A stretch of 64,000 bases of DNA, from contig CAWINM010000001.1 of the NCBI GenBank assembly GCA_963837455.1, positions 1,922,001 through 1,986,000 of the forward strand, in the 5' to 3' direction. Origin of the DNA: DASYQD01 sp963837455. GTDB lineage: Bacteria > Acidobacteriota > Thermoanaerobaculia > Multivoradales > JAIOJS01. Positions 41,863-50,396 of the stretch are shown here, one piece after another. The notes beneath the pieces were generated by a model. The model saw only the letters and a list, made by a program, of their open reading frames with translations. It searched no databases and was not told where the DNA came from. Made by a program: the position numbers and the translations under genes. Position 1 is the stretch's first letter. Each line of letters begins with the position of its first letter.

Positions 41863-43335
41863 TCACCTGCTTCGCAGTCGCGACGCGGCGAGCGCAGCGA
41901 GCGACCCGAGACAGACCCAGGGGAGCACGGCGAGGGTCCATGGTGCGAGCGTGCGCGCCCCGCGGGTCGGCGCCGCGACGACGAGCGCCTGCCCTGAGTC
42001 AGCCAGCGAGTGGACGGCGGCAAGGACCCGACCGCGGCCGTCGGTGGCCACCGACTGGCCGTGAGCCAGCGGGCAGATCAGAGCGAATCCGTTCTCGATC
42101 GCGCGCAGCATCGCCACGCGCGTCGCCAACGGGTCGAAGGCTGGCGGATCCGCCGAGGGCACGAGCACGATGTCCGCCCGTCGCTTGCCGAACTGGCGCA
42201 CGAGAGTGGGGGATGCCATGTCGAAGTCGACGACGACGCCGAGGTGGCCGTAGGGCGTGTCGAGGGTGCGCAGCGGCTCGCCGGCGTAGCGACCGTTGGC
42301 GAGCCCATGCTTGTGCACCCGCCAGCGCTCGCGCCCCGAAGGATCGATGGCGAGCACGACGTTCTCGACGAGCGACCGGCCGGGCGTCACCACGTAGAGC
42401 CCGGGGAAGAGGTAGGCGTGCTGACGGCGCGCGAGCGCGCCGAGGCGTGCCACGAACACCGCCTCGTCGTCGGCGAGGACGAAGCCCGCCCCTTCCGAGG
42501 TGGTGAGCACGCGGGCGCCCGCCTGCGCCTCGCGCTCGAGTGCAGCGAGGAGGGCGTCCTGCGCCTCCGCGGCGAGCTTCCGCGTCTCGGCCAGGGATGC
42601 GGCGCGCGTGGCGGCGTCGCCGCTGGTGAGGTCCGAAGGGTCGCGCGGCAGCGAGTGGACGACGCCAGCGGCGCGTACGGTGCTTGCGCTCGACAGTCGG
42701 CCATCGACCCGCACGCTCGCCCCCAGCAGCAGGATGGCGAAGACGGTCGTCGTCGCCAGCAGGCCGCGCAGCCCCTGAGCGTCGAGCTCGCGCTCCCAGG
42801 CCCAGTTGACGACCGCCGCCACCCAGGTGAGCGCGAAGGTGATCCCCAGCCAGCCACCGAGAGCGGCGAGCTGCGCGAGGTGGAGGCTGGTGACCTGCCC
42901 GTAGGCGAGCGAGCCGTAGGAGCCGTACGGGCTGGTGCACGCGATGAGGTAGTCGACCACCACCGCGGCGGTCGGCAGCACGAAGGTCGTCGTGAAGCTC
43001 CTCCCGCCCGCCACGAGCAGGCGGTCGAGGACGAACGGCAGCAGGGTGGCGAGGCCGAAGCCGACGGAGAAGAGCGCGTAGGCGGCAGCGGGCAGCGGCA
43101 CGATCGACCACCAGGCGATGGCGAAGACGAGGATCCATGCCCCGGCGCCGACGGCCAACCCCCGCACCGGCGGCTGCAGGCGGAGGAAACGCTAAAAGGC
43201 GATCAGGCCGAGCCAGCCCGCCGCCGCCAGGAGGGAGCGACCGTTGGCGGCGAGCAGCAGCGGGACCGCGAGCGCGAGCCATCCCCACGAGGAGCGGGCG
43301 AGCGCGAGGGGCCGAGCGGGCGCGCTGCTCCCCAT
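41863..43335 (-). pseudogene. Lnt/nitrilase-like membrane protein with in-frame TAG and no catalytic Cys
   Basis: From ATG 43333-43335 the frame encodes 47 residues ('SSWGWLALAVPLLLAANGRS', 'LLAAAGWLGLIAF'), then TAG at 43192-43194, then continues in the same frame to 41863 ('WILVFAIAWWSIVPLPAAAY', 'VVDYLIACTSPYGSYGSLAY'), about 490 residues in all. Layout is that of apolipoprotein N-acyltransferase: membrane helices, a CN-hydrolase domain and a final helix. The Glu ('VLTTSEGAGFVL') and Lys ('RVHKHGLANGRYAGE') of the triad are recognisable, but where Lnt has I-C-[YF]-[ED] this protein has 'GVVVDFDMASP', Asp for Cys. It could start at GTG 43167 as a shorter protein. Probably not an active acyltransferase. 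Confidence 0.75.
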
Positions 43336-43342
43336 GTTCCAG

Positions 43343-43589
43343 GCGCGTCGAGCGGGCTGACGCCCACCAGATAGCTCCGCAGCACGCGCGTCGCCGCCGC
43401 CGCGAGCACGAGGCCGACCACCAGGCCGACGACGGCGAGCGACATCCCCTCCCGCAGGACCATCGCCGACACCGCCCCGTGATGGGCGCCGAGCGCGACG
43501 CGGATGCCGATCTCGCGCGTGCGGCGACCGACGGAGTGGGCGATCGTGCCGTACAGGCCCACTGCAGAGAGCAGCAGCCCGATGGCGCC
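43343..43589 (-). pseudogene. Fragment of an ADOP permease 3' end
   Basis: Encodes 'GAIGLLLSAVGLYGTIAHS' to 'SYLVGVSPLDA' without start or stop; nearly identical to 35339-35585 of the intact permease. Its downstream edge lies only seven bases before the ATG of the Lnt-like gene, so it has replaced that gene's upstream region. Confidence 0.88.
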
Positions 43590-43639
43590 ACACCCACGGT
43601 GCACCAGCCAGACAGAGCGCTCAGCGCGCACAGCCGAGG

Positions 43640-44020
43640 CTACTTCTCCTCGACCAATCGCAGATCGGGGATGTCGCCGAAGTCCTCGCGATTGAGCGTC
43701 CACAACGTGGCGTCTATCGCCAGGGCGTGGGCGGCAATGGCGAGGTCGAGCTCCCGGCCGCGAGCCCTGGCGACCTGGCGGTAGAGTCGGCTGGCGACCG
43801 CCGCCTCGGCGGCTCCGAAGGGAAGCGCCCGCTCCTGCGGCAAGAGGGCCTGTTGGGCCGCCAGCTCCTCCGGGAGGCGCGGTCCACGCCACCACTCGTA
43901 GAGCACCAGTGCCGGCACCGCCAGCCGTTCGCCGGCGGCGATCAGCGCGCGCAGGCGATCCGCGGATCGCCGGGGCCCGGTCAGGCCGTCCACCAGAGCC
44001 GAGGTATCGACCAGGATCAT
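43640..44020 (-). CDS. vapC: VapC-type PIN-domain ribonuclease toxin
   Basis: 126 residues from ATG 44018-44020, overlapping the antitoxin stop by four bases. PIN acidic residues: 'MILVDTSALVDGLTG' (first Asp), 'VPALVLYEWWRG' (Glu), 'RGRELDLAIAAHALAIDATL' (Asp) and 'WTLNREDFGDIPDL' (Asp). Length and order are standard for VapC; expected activity is cleavage of tRNA or rRNA. Confidence 0.92.
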   Translation of the reverse strand: MILVDTSALVDGLTGPRRSADRLRALIAAGERLAVPALVLYEWWRGPRLPEELAAQQALLPQERALPFGAAEAAVASRLYRQVARARGRELDLAIAAHALAIDATLWTLNREDFGDIPDLRLVEEK

Positions 44021-44334
44021 CGACTCGCGGTGCGGCGTCGCTTGGTGGCGCCGCCGCGAGCGGCTCGGCCACCGCCACGGCGCGCCTGGCGGATGCCCGC
44101 CAGCTCGGCGTCCACCCCTTCCACGGGCTGCGCCGGGATCGCGGGCACCAGGCGGTCGAAGGCGCTCAGCAGCTCGCAGCGCTCGCTCTCGCTGAGCCGC
44201 CCGGCCTGTGCCGCGTACTCGGCGATCGCCTCCCGCACCACCTCGCTCTTCGGCTTCCCCAGCCGGTCCGCCGTCCGGGCCAGCCGCGCGGCCGTGGTCT
44301 CGTCGAGACTGAATGTCATCTTGAGGGTTGCCAT
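44017..44334 (-). CDS. vapB: VapB-type ribbon-helix-helix antitoxin
   Basis: 105 residues from ATG 44332-44334. CopG/RHH fold: strand 'MATLKMTFSLDETTAARL' and helices 'GKPKSEVVREAIAEYAAQAG'. The basic, Gly-rich C-terminal tail would contact the toxin. Starts the two-gene TA operon; a perfect inverted repeat covers its start codon. Confidence 0.9.
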   Translation of the reverse strand: MATLKMTFSLDETTAARLARTADRLGKPKSEVVREAIAEYAAQAGRLSESERCELLSAFDRLVPAIPAQPVEGVDAELAGIRQARRGGGRAARGGATKRRRTASR

Positions 44335-44345
44335 ACGGCTGGCAA
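44328..44345 (-). promoter_or_regulatory. Inverted repeat over vapB start, likely TA operator
   Basis: TTGCCA-N6-TGGCAA, perfect, spanning the vapB ATG. RHH antitoxins repress their own operon at such dyads, which fits the position. Confidence 0.65.
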
Positions 44346-44428
44346 TACTACCAGACTAATGACCGACACGGGTCGACACGGCTCGCAAGAATCGGCGCGG
44401 TTGCGCGTTCTTCGGGCGACCCGGCGAC

Positions 44429-44731
44429 ATGATGCACGCGATCGAGACCCAGCTCCTGAGCAAGCGCTTCCCCGGTGGCTACGGCGTGCACGACCTCGAT
44501 CTGGTGGTGCCGCCGGCCTCGATCGTCGGCTCCTGGGGCCAAACCGGTGCCGGCCGCTTCCAGACGACGACGTTCGACTGCGGACCGCCGGCGGCCACGC
44601 CGCCAAATTCGGGTGCCACTTCGCCGCGGCCACTTCGCTCGGCGGGCCCGCGCCGCGGCGGCGTCGAGAGGTACCCACTTCGCGACTCTCGCTCCAAACT
44701 GCGGCGAAAACTGCGAGCCGCGGCCGTCTAA
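44429..44731 (+). pseudogene. ABC transporter ATP-binding protein, truncated N-terminal fragment
   Basis: The first ~45 residues read 'MHAIETQLLSKRFPGGYGVH' and 'DLDLVVPPASIVGSWGQTGA', the opening of an ABC-2 type ATPase. The Walker A that should follow (G-x-N-G-A-G-K-T-T) appears as 'GQTGAGRFQTTT', with the Lys lost. After that the sequence is unrelated. Start ATG 44429 or 44432. A dead remnant. Confidence 0.75.
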
Positions 44732-44889
44732 CTAGATGTGCGACGTAGCCCGACCAACATGTCCGGGAGGATGAGCAGGGCGAAGAACCAGCTCCACCTG
44801 CTCTGAGTGAACGCGACCGCCCAGAGAGTGATGAGCAGGAGAACCGCGGCGTCGGCACGGAACCAGCGCGAGCCCCAAGGTTCGAGCAT
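44728..44889 (-). CDS. Short DUF4260-like membrane protein (probably truncated)
   Basis: 53 residues from ATG 44887-44889 with GAGGTGA seven bases ahead. 'AAVLLLITLWAVAFTQSRWS' and 'WFFALLILPDMLVGLRR' match the first half of DUF4260 membrane proteins, which are usually about twice as long. It begins 11 bases after the metallo-beta-lactamase remnant, as the last gene of the operon read from 47.5 kb. The end at TAG 44728 abuts the ABC fragment on the other strand, so the 3' half was probably lost. Confidence 0.65.
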   Translation of the reverse strand: MLEPWGSRWFRADAAVLLLITLWAVAFTQSRWSWFFALLILPDMLVGLRRTSS

Positions 44890-44900
44890 TTGTGGTCACC

Positions 44901-45424
44901 TCACGGGTACGACGAAGGTACGCAGCTGCGGCCGGCAAGGCGCGCGGCCGATGCCGGATCGTGTGTGGGCAGGTAGACGACCGGGCGACTCCTGGCGAAC
45001 TGGTCTATCGCGCGGAGCGTTGCGCGGGCGAGCGCGTCGTCGGGGCTGACGCCATCGATCCGGCCAGCGATCATCGGTCGCTGATCGTAGGAGGCGTCTC
45101 CCGCCAGGAGGTACGTCGTCCCCTGATCCTCGACGACGATCGAGAGGTGATGCGCCGTGTGGCCCGGGGTCGCCACCGCGATGACGTCGCCGGCGACGGT
45201 CAGGCGCTTGCTGGCCGTGAACGGCCCGTATGGCTCCGGATCGAGGTCGAGCGGGATGGGTGCGAACCAAGCGGGCCATCGCTGACCCACGCGAAGGTGG
45301 GAAGCCACTCGGTCCACCGCCGGTCGGTGAACATCGCCAGCCGCCGTCGCAGCGCGCGCCCCCTGCCCTCCACCTGTGCCGTCCTGGCCCTGACGGAGCC
45401 AGTCTGGATGGCGAGGATTTTCAT
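44901..45424 (-). pseudogene. Metallo-beta-lactamase-fold hydrolase with internal deletion
   Basis: The start at ATG 45422-45424 overlaps the upstream hydrolase stop (ATGA) and encodes 'MKILAIQTGSVRARTAQVEG' and 'RRWTEWLPTFAWV'. At about 45,290 the frame shifts directly to 'GQRWPAWFAPIPLDLDPEPY', continuing 'GDVIAVATPGHTAHHLSIVV' and 'YLLAGDASYDQRPMIAGRID' to the stop at 44901. The segment in between, which in family members carries the H-x-H-x-D-H metal site, is absent. The later His ('ATPGHTAHH') and Asp ('LAGDAS') ligands survive. The product cannot bind its metals normally. Confidence 0.82.
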
Positions 45425-46380
45425 GCCGTCGCCGACAGCGCCGCGTTCACCACGATCGACCGCACCTCGTCCGGGTGATCGAGATGCACCATGTGTCCGG
45501 CGTTGGGAACCACGGTAACGGTGGTCAAGGGGGCTCCCACCGCCGCCGGCAGCCGCTCTACGAGCGCAGGCGGGTTCAGCGCGTCCTTGTCTCCGAAGAC
45601 GAAGTGAACCGGCACGGTCACTCGCGGCGGGGCGGCCAACAGGTCCAGCGAGTTGACTTGGGGCAGCATCTGGCGCTGTACGGAGCCCATGTTGCGCAGC
45701 GTTCTCACGGCTCCGACCAGGCCGTAGGTCCGGACGAGGCTGAACGTCAGCTCTCGAAGCTGCGCGGCGAACGTCCTGCCATGCTCGATGGCACCGAGAT
45801 CGGACAGCACGCGAGCGCGCTGCCGCAGGGTCTCGGGATCCAGGTACGGTGGCTTTGGGAGCTCGCGGGCACGGCGCCTCGATCCGCGGCCCGCGGCAAG
45901 GGCCCCTCGGGTGCGGATGAACCCGTCTGCCGCCGCATCGCCGAGGGCGGTGTGGGAGTCTGCTGACACGGCGACGATCGCCTTCAGATGTTCGCGCCCG
46001 CCTTCGGCGGCCTGCAGCGCGGCCGTCGCTCCGATGGAGATCGCGAGCACGGTCGCGCGCTGTCCCGTCTCCTCGAAGAACCACCGCAACACCGTGCGCA
46101 GGTCTGCCACCTGCTGCTGCATGGTGACGCGCTCTGCCTCCTGCGCCGAAGCATCACCGCAGCCCCTCTGCTCCCAGTAGCCGACCTCGAAGTCTCGTTC
46201 CAGGTCGAGCAGCCGCTGGAAGCGCCGGACCTCGTTCAGCAGTGGGAGCCCGGGGCCGCCCTGGACGATCAGCAACGGAGGCCGCCCTTCGCGTGCGGCG
46301 CAGAGGCGTATCCGTTGCCGGGAGCCGTTGACGGCGAGGTCGATGGTGCGGTCGATTGCGTGCCGCTTCGTGGTCGCCAT
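45421..46380 (-). CDS. Alpha/beta hydrolase (proline-iminopeptidase-like)
   Basis: 319 residues from ATG 46378-46380. 'PPLLIVQGGPGLPLLNEVRR' is the oxyanion-hole H/Q-G-G-P-G motif; nucleophile elbow 'VLAISIGATAALQAAEGG' (A-x-S-x-G); acid region 'VHFVFGDKDALNPPALVERL'; catalytic His in 'VVPNAGHMVHLDHPDEVRS'. Cytoplasmic, no signal peptide. It starts five bases after the oxidoreductase-like gene ends and overlaps the MBL gene, so all are one operon. Substrate unknown. Confidence 0.88.
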   Translation of the reverse strand: MATTKRHAIDRTIDLAVNGSRQRIRLCAAREGRPPLLIVQGGPGLPLLNEVRRFQRLLDLERDFEVGYWEQRGCGDASAQEAERVTMQQQVADLRTVLRWFFEETGQRATVLAISIGATAALQAAEGGREHLKAIVAVSADSHTALGDAAADGFIRTRGALAAGRGSRRRARELPKPPYLDPETLRQRARVLSDLGAIEHGRTFAAQLRELTFSLVRTYGLVGAVRTLRNMGSVQRQMLPQVNSLDLLAAPPRVTVPVHFVFGDKDALNPPALVERLPAAVGAPLTTVTVVPNAGHMVHLDHPDEVRSIVVNAALSATA

Positions 46381-46385
46381 GGTGA

Positions 46386-47438
46386 CTAGGCCTCCTCGAT
46401 GCGTGTGTCCGGTACGAGCGCTGCCAGGCCTGCGCCGAAAGCCTGGACGGGTGTGAGCGCGCCGACGCGTGGGTCGCGTAGCTGCGCCTCCACGGCGAGC
46501 ACCGCTGCCTGCGCGGCAGCGCGATACCCCTCGCTGGTTTCGAGCATCGCCGCCGCGCGGTTGCCCGCCTCGTCTTCGGCGTGGCCCCAGATGCGCGAGC
46601 GCAGGCCGGCGGGCGCGGCGGGCGACTGCGCCGAGTCGGCCGGCGCGGACGGGCGCGCGGCCATCCGCTGCAGGAGCCAGCCGAGCGCCGGACCGGCGAA
46701 CCGCATCGCCATTGCGGCTGTCCGCGAGAGCGGAATGCCCGTCGTGATGTTGGCGATGCCGGTAGATCGCTGCGCCGCCACGAGCTCGGCCATCGGCGCT
46801 CCGGCAAAGCGCACCGAGGTCCCCTCGGCGCCCGTCACTCGCCACGTGGGTGACGCGATCGGCCGTCGACGCAGGACGCCCCGGTGGACGTCGCGGCCGC
46901 CCGCGGCCAGCGCGCCGGCCGTGCTGAGCGTGGCGCCGCGGCTCCGCCCTGCGGTCTGCGTGGCGAGCGACAGGCGCAGCGAGGTGGCGCGGGGAAGCCG
47001 CGCCCTGAGCCGGGCGGCGACGCACTCGCCGAATACCACGCCGTAGCCGACGCCAGGAATGACGGCGATGCCGGCCGTGCGCGCGCCGTCATCGCTCGCC
47101 AGCGCCAGCTCGAAGTCCTCGATTTCCCCGTTGACGTCGAGATACGAGCAGCTCGCATCGAGGCATGCGCGCCGCATCGCCGGTCCGGTTACGTGGTAGG
47201 GGCCGGCGGCGAGCAGCACGCAACGCAGGTCGGACAGCGCCGCGGACATTCCGGCGTTGTCCTCGAGCGACACGCATCGCGTGACCATGCCGGTCGTCCG
47301 TCCAAGAGCGGCGAGCCGCGCGGCGTCGCGGCCGGCGAGCACCGGCTGATGCCCTCGCCGCCGTGCCTCGTCGACGATGAGGCGTCCCGTCCTGCCGTAC
47401 GCGCCGTACAGCAACCACTCGGATTGCGCAGCCTTCAT
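46386..47438 (-). CDS. Saccharopine dehydrogenase-like NAD(P)-binding protein
   Basis: 350 residues from ATG 47436-47438 with GGAGAAAGG upstream. Rossmann start 'EWLLYGAYGRTGRLIVDEAR' (G-A-x-G-x-T-G), then 'HQPVLAGRDAARLAALGR', 'CVLLAAGPYHVTGPAMRRAC' and 'CSYLDVNGEIEDFELALASD', as in the trans-acting enoyl reductase/saccharopine dehydrogenase-like family. The C-terminal part is typical of short versions (~350-400 residues). First gene of an operon with a TetR-type operator in its promoter. Confidence 0.88.
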   Translation of the reverse strand: MKAAQSEWLLYGAYGRTGRLIVDEARRRGHQPVLAGRDAARLAALGRTTGMVTRCVSLEDNAGMSAALSDLRCVLLAAGPYHVTGPAMRRACLDASCSYLDVNGEIEDFELALASDDGARTAGIAVIPGVGYGVVFGECVAARLRARLPRATSLRLSLATQTAGRSRGATLSTAGALAAGGRDVHRGVLRRRPIASPTWRVTGAEGTSVRFAGAPMAELVAAQRSTGIANITTGIPLSRTAAMAMRFAGPALGWLLQRMAARPSAPADSAQSPAAPAGLRSRIWGHAEDEAGNRAAAMLETSEGYRAAAQAAVLAVEAQLRDPRVGALTPVQAFGAGLAALVPDTRIEEA

Positions 47439-47506
47439 GGGTGCCTTTCTCCGGCCTCTAGCGGTGCCGGCCCCGGTTGGTGCCCTGGGTGAGTGCCTTC
47501 GGTTCG

Positions 47507-47535
47507 CGGTTAGCATTCGCTAACTCAGATGCCAA
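47507..47535 (-). promoter_or_regulatory. Promoter with TetR-type palindrome, matching the tetR promoter
   Basis: On the minus strand TTGGCA (47530-47535) serves as -35, six bases later comes TTAGC-N4-GCTAA (47510-47523), and TAACC overlaps the -10 position. The element at 39555-39583 has the same order and spacing and shares TGAGTTAGC. This implies that the TetR protein at 39605, or a close relative, controls the oxidoreductase-hydrolase-MBL-DUF4260 operon. Confidence 0.7.
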
Positions 47536-47759
47536 AAAAGGGTCATGCGCCGGTCCCTCGTCGAAGCAGGTCGACGAGGGGAGCCTTCCAGCGGATGGCG
47601 GGACCGGGCAGCACTCCGACCTGGATCATGCGTGCAACCTCTGCCAGCGTAGCTGCATGCTCAGACGGCCGCGGCGATGGGAATTCCCCGCACTATCGTC
47701 GTGAATAGGTGGGTCGTCACACGTGGTTGGCTCGCTCTGGTCTGCAGCGAGAGCTCGAG

Positions 47760-47945
47760 CCCGAGCGAGGCGTGGTGTTCGACCTCTGCTGCGGCTCTGG
47801 CGGCATGTTCGTGCAGTCGGACGCCTTCACCGGCCACGGCCGCGAGCTGGCGTTCTACGGGCAGGAGAGCAAGGAGCTCACGTACCGCCTCTGCCGCATG
47901 AACCTGTTCATCCACGGGCTCGACGGCAAGATCGAGCTGGGGGAC
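47760..47945 (+). pseudogene. Type I restriction-modification HsdM fragment
   Basis: About 62 residues without a proper start or end: 'RGVVFDLCCGSGGMFVQSDA', 'GRELAFYGQESKELTYRLCR' and 'MNLFIHGLDGKIELGD'. 'D-x-C-C-G-S-G-G-M-F' is the SAM-binding motif I of N6-adenine methylases of the HsdM class. The NPPF catalytic motif and the rest are missing. No hsdS or hsdR nearby. Confidence 0.82.
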
Positions 47946-48108
47946 ACGGGGGGTGAAGCCGGGGAATCTTGGAAAGATCGTGCCGTTTGTGATGCGGCAG
48001 GCGGAGGCGTTGTATGGGGATCGGCCGTTGGTGGCTTGAGGGCTTCGCCCAAGTCAGGGACCTCGCGGTGGTGGTGCCAACGTCTTTGGCAAGGTATGCG
48101 CTCACGCC

Positions 48109-48134
48109 CTCGGCTGAGGAGCCGAGCTTTTTTT
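48109..48134 (+). terminator. Rho-independent terminator
   Basis: CTCGGCT-GAGG-AGCCGAG, a perfect 7-base stem, followed by C and seven T. It faces plus-strand transcription coming from the HsdM remnant, and lies 80 bases beyond the stop of the convergent minus-strand gene. Confidence 0.85.
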
Positions 48135-48214
48135 GGCCCTCCTTGCCGAAGCCGCCGGCCGGACATGGGATACCTACCGCCACCGCCAAGGCTGTCGCCG
48201 AGGCGTTCCAGCCT

Positions 48215-50296
48215 TCATGGCTCGGCCCCGGTCTGGTTGACCGTCACGGCCACCGTTGCCGATGCCTGGCGGCCCCAGAGGTCGCTGACGAGGTAGCTGA
48301 ACTCCATCACCCCGACGAAGGAGTCTGGCGGCGTGAAGCGGAGCGCGTAGCGATCGGGAAGACGGATCGTCTCGTAGGTGGCCCCGGGATGCATAGGCGT
48401 GATCGAACCGAAGGTCAGCGCGTCGTCGTCCGGGTCGAAGTCGTTGGCGAGCAGGTCGATGACGACGGTGGTGTCGCGGAACATGGTGACCGTGTCGTCG
48501 ACGGCCACCGGCGCCAAGTCGGGGACGGCCTCGCGCTGGGTGGAGCCCTGCTGGTTGGCGGTGTCCACCACGGTCTCGGTGATGGTGAAGCGACCCGAGC
48601 CAGCGTAGGTGTGCGTTTGGTCCTCAGGAGTGGCGGCGTCGAGCACCGGCGAGCCGTCGCCCCAGTCCCAGCGGTAGTGCGTGATGCCGACGTCGTCGCT
48701 GGCGCGCGTCGACACGGTGCAGGTGCGGTCCACGCACGAGGCGCTGAAATCAGCGTGCGGCGGTGCATCGCCGGACGGGCAACCGTCGAAGGCGCTGCTG
48801 TCCTGGAGGGGCTGGAACGAGGTGTGCGGCGGGTTGACGTAGGTCTGCGTTGCGCCCGTCAGGGTGTCGGTCACCGTCATGACCACGTGGACGTCGGTCA
48901 GACCGCCGCCGTAGACCCAGTAGCGCTGGTTCACGGCGCAGCCATCGAGCGCCTTGACCACCACCTCCACGTTCGAGCTGTCGAAGAACCAGAAGTAGCC
49001 GGTGTCGCCGGTGAGCGCGATGGCCCGCGCGTCGCCGGCGTGGCCCTGGAGGTCGTCGTAGTGCGCCCGCACGCGGAAACGGCCCGCATTGAGGCAGAGC
49101 GAGGTGGCGTCGGCCACGCAGCCGCCGGTGGCGGTCGGAGGATCGGCTGGGTGCGATGGCGCGGGCGTCACCGGGTCGCTTGCCGACGGCAGCGCGTCTC
49201 CTTCGGCCCTGACGGCGGCCACCGGCGCCGCGTCGCAGGTGGCGAACGCGTCGGTGTCGGCGATGGGTTGAATCGCCGTGTGCGCCGGGTTGGTGTAGGT
49301 GTGCGCCAGTCCGGTCACGGTGTCGGTCACGGTCATCACCACGTTGACGTCGGTGAGGCCGCCGGCGAAGACCCAGAACCGCTGGTTGAAGCCGCAGGCG
49401 TCGAGGACCTTGACGACCGCCTCGACATTGGAATCGGCGAAGAACCAGAGGTAACCGGTGTTGCTGGTGAGTGGATGAACGAAGGCGGTGCCGGAGGCAG
49501 TGTCGGCCTGCCACGTGGCGGTGACCGCGAAGCGCCCATGGTCGAGGCAGAGGGTCCTCGCGTCCTGAGTGCACGTCGGCCCGGTTCCCGGCGGAACATA
49601 GCTCACGATGAGCGAGGGCTGGAGGTAACGGTAGAACTCCTCGCGCGTGTGGAAGCGCTTCGCGCTCCAGGGTAGCGACTCCTCGCCGCGCAGCAGCCAG
49701 CCGAAATTGGTCGCCGGGTCGTCCACCCATCGCTGGACGTCCTGGCGAAGCTGGGCCGACACCCAGGCATAGGGCCCCGCCCCTCTCACCACGGTCCAGT
49801 CGCTGATCGAGATGTCGAAGTCGCCGCCCGGCGTGCTCCACATCGTCGTGGGGTAGAAGGAATGCGACCAGGTCGCGTCGCCGGCAGTGGCCGCTCCGCC
49901 CAACGAGAGGCCCTCGCCCCAGGCGCTCAGCACGCGATGGATCTCGATCACCCGCGGTGTGGTGTCGTTGTTCTGGTAGTCCGCGGTCAACGAGAGGGTC
50001 ACGCCGGTGACGGTGGACCCGGCCGGGATGGCCGCAGCCACGTCGAAGTAGATGAGCCCGCGCTGGACGAGCCGAGGGCCCAAGGGGCTGCCGCCGGCCC
50101 GGCCGGCCGCGAGGAGCGCGGCTGCGCCGCTGCCGGTGTCCCCCGAGGGATCCTCGGAGAGCGTCGTGTCGCGCGCGGGGGCCAAGGTGACGACCTCGGC
50201 TCCTGCGGGAACGACGAGGCAGAACGACGCTGCGACGAGCGCCGCATGGAGATGGAGACGAGACGGGAGGAGGCGAGAGGGCAGGCGTCGGAGCAT
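48215..50296 (-). CDS. Secreted multidomain protein (DNRLRE, two acidobacterial repeats, PKD, cadherin-like)
   Basis: 693 residues from ATG 50294-50296. Signal peptide (LHAALVAASFCLVVPAGA). A DNRLRE-type beta domain ('RDTTLSEDPSGDTGSGAAAL', 'GLIYFDVAAAIPAGSTVTGV') covers about 35-230. Two ~130-residue repeats follow, each opening C-x-x-D-A-x-[ST]-L-C-L and containing 'GYLWFFADSNVEAVVKVLDA' or 'GYFWFFDSSNVEVVVKALDG'. Then a PKD domain ('ITHYRWDWGDGSPVLDAATP') and a final cadherin/Ig-like domain ('LLANDFDPDDDALTFGSI'). Such mosaics are cell-surface or secreted adhesins or glycan binders. No enzyme motif seen. Confidence 0.85.
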   Translation of the reverse strand: MLRRLPSRLLPSRLHLHAALVAASFCLVVPAGAEVVTLAPARDTTLSEDPSGDTGSGAAALLAAGRAGGSPLGPRLVQRGLIYFDVAAAIPAGSTVTGVTLSLTADYQNNDTTPRVIEIHRVLSAWGEGLSLGGAATAGDATWSHSFYPTTMWSTPGGDFDISISDWTVVRGAGPYAWVSAQLRQDVQRWVDDPATNFGWLLRGEESLPWSAKRFHTREEFYRYLQPSLIVSYVPPGTGPTCTQDARTLCLDHGRFAVTATWQADTASGTAFVHPLTSNTGYLWFFADSNVEAVVKVLDACGFNQRFWVFAGGLTDVNVVMTVTDTVTGLAHTYTNPAHTAIQPIADTDAFATCDAAPVAAVRAEGDALPSASDPVTPAPSHPADPPTATGGCVADATSLCLNAGRFRVRAHYDDLQGHAGDARAIALTGDTGYFWFFDSSNVEVVVKALDGCAVNQRYWVYGGGLTDVHVVMTVTDTLTGATQTYVNPPHTSFQPLQDSSAFDGCPSGDAPPHADFSASCVDRTCTVSTRASDDVGITHYRWDWGDGSPVLDAATPEDQTHTYAGSGRFTITETVVDTANQQGSTQREAVPDLAPVAVDDTVTMFRDTTVVIDLLANDFDPDDDALTFGSITPMHPGATYETIRLPDRYALRFTPPDSFVGVMEFSYLVSDLWGRQASATVAVTVNQTGAEP

Positions 50297-50396
50297 GGTG
50301 GGACCTCGGAGTGTGGTGCCGGGGGATACGGCATCATACCGGCAGCATCGGGTCGCCGGCTGACCCCGTCGTGTCGGGCGGCCTCGGCGACCTACT

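Noticed and set aside
47953..48039. 29-codon frame ('VKPGNLGKIVPFVMRQAEAL') after the HsdM remnant
   Set aside because: Reads plausibly but is too short, without ribosome site or family; could be part of a lost gene.
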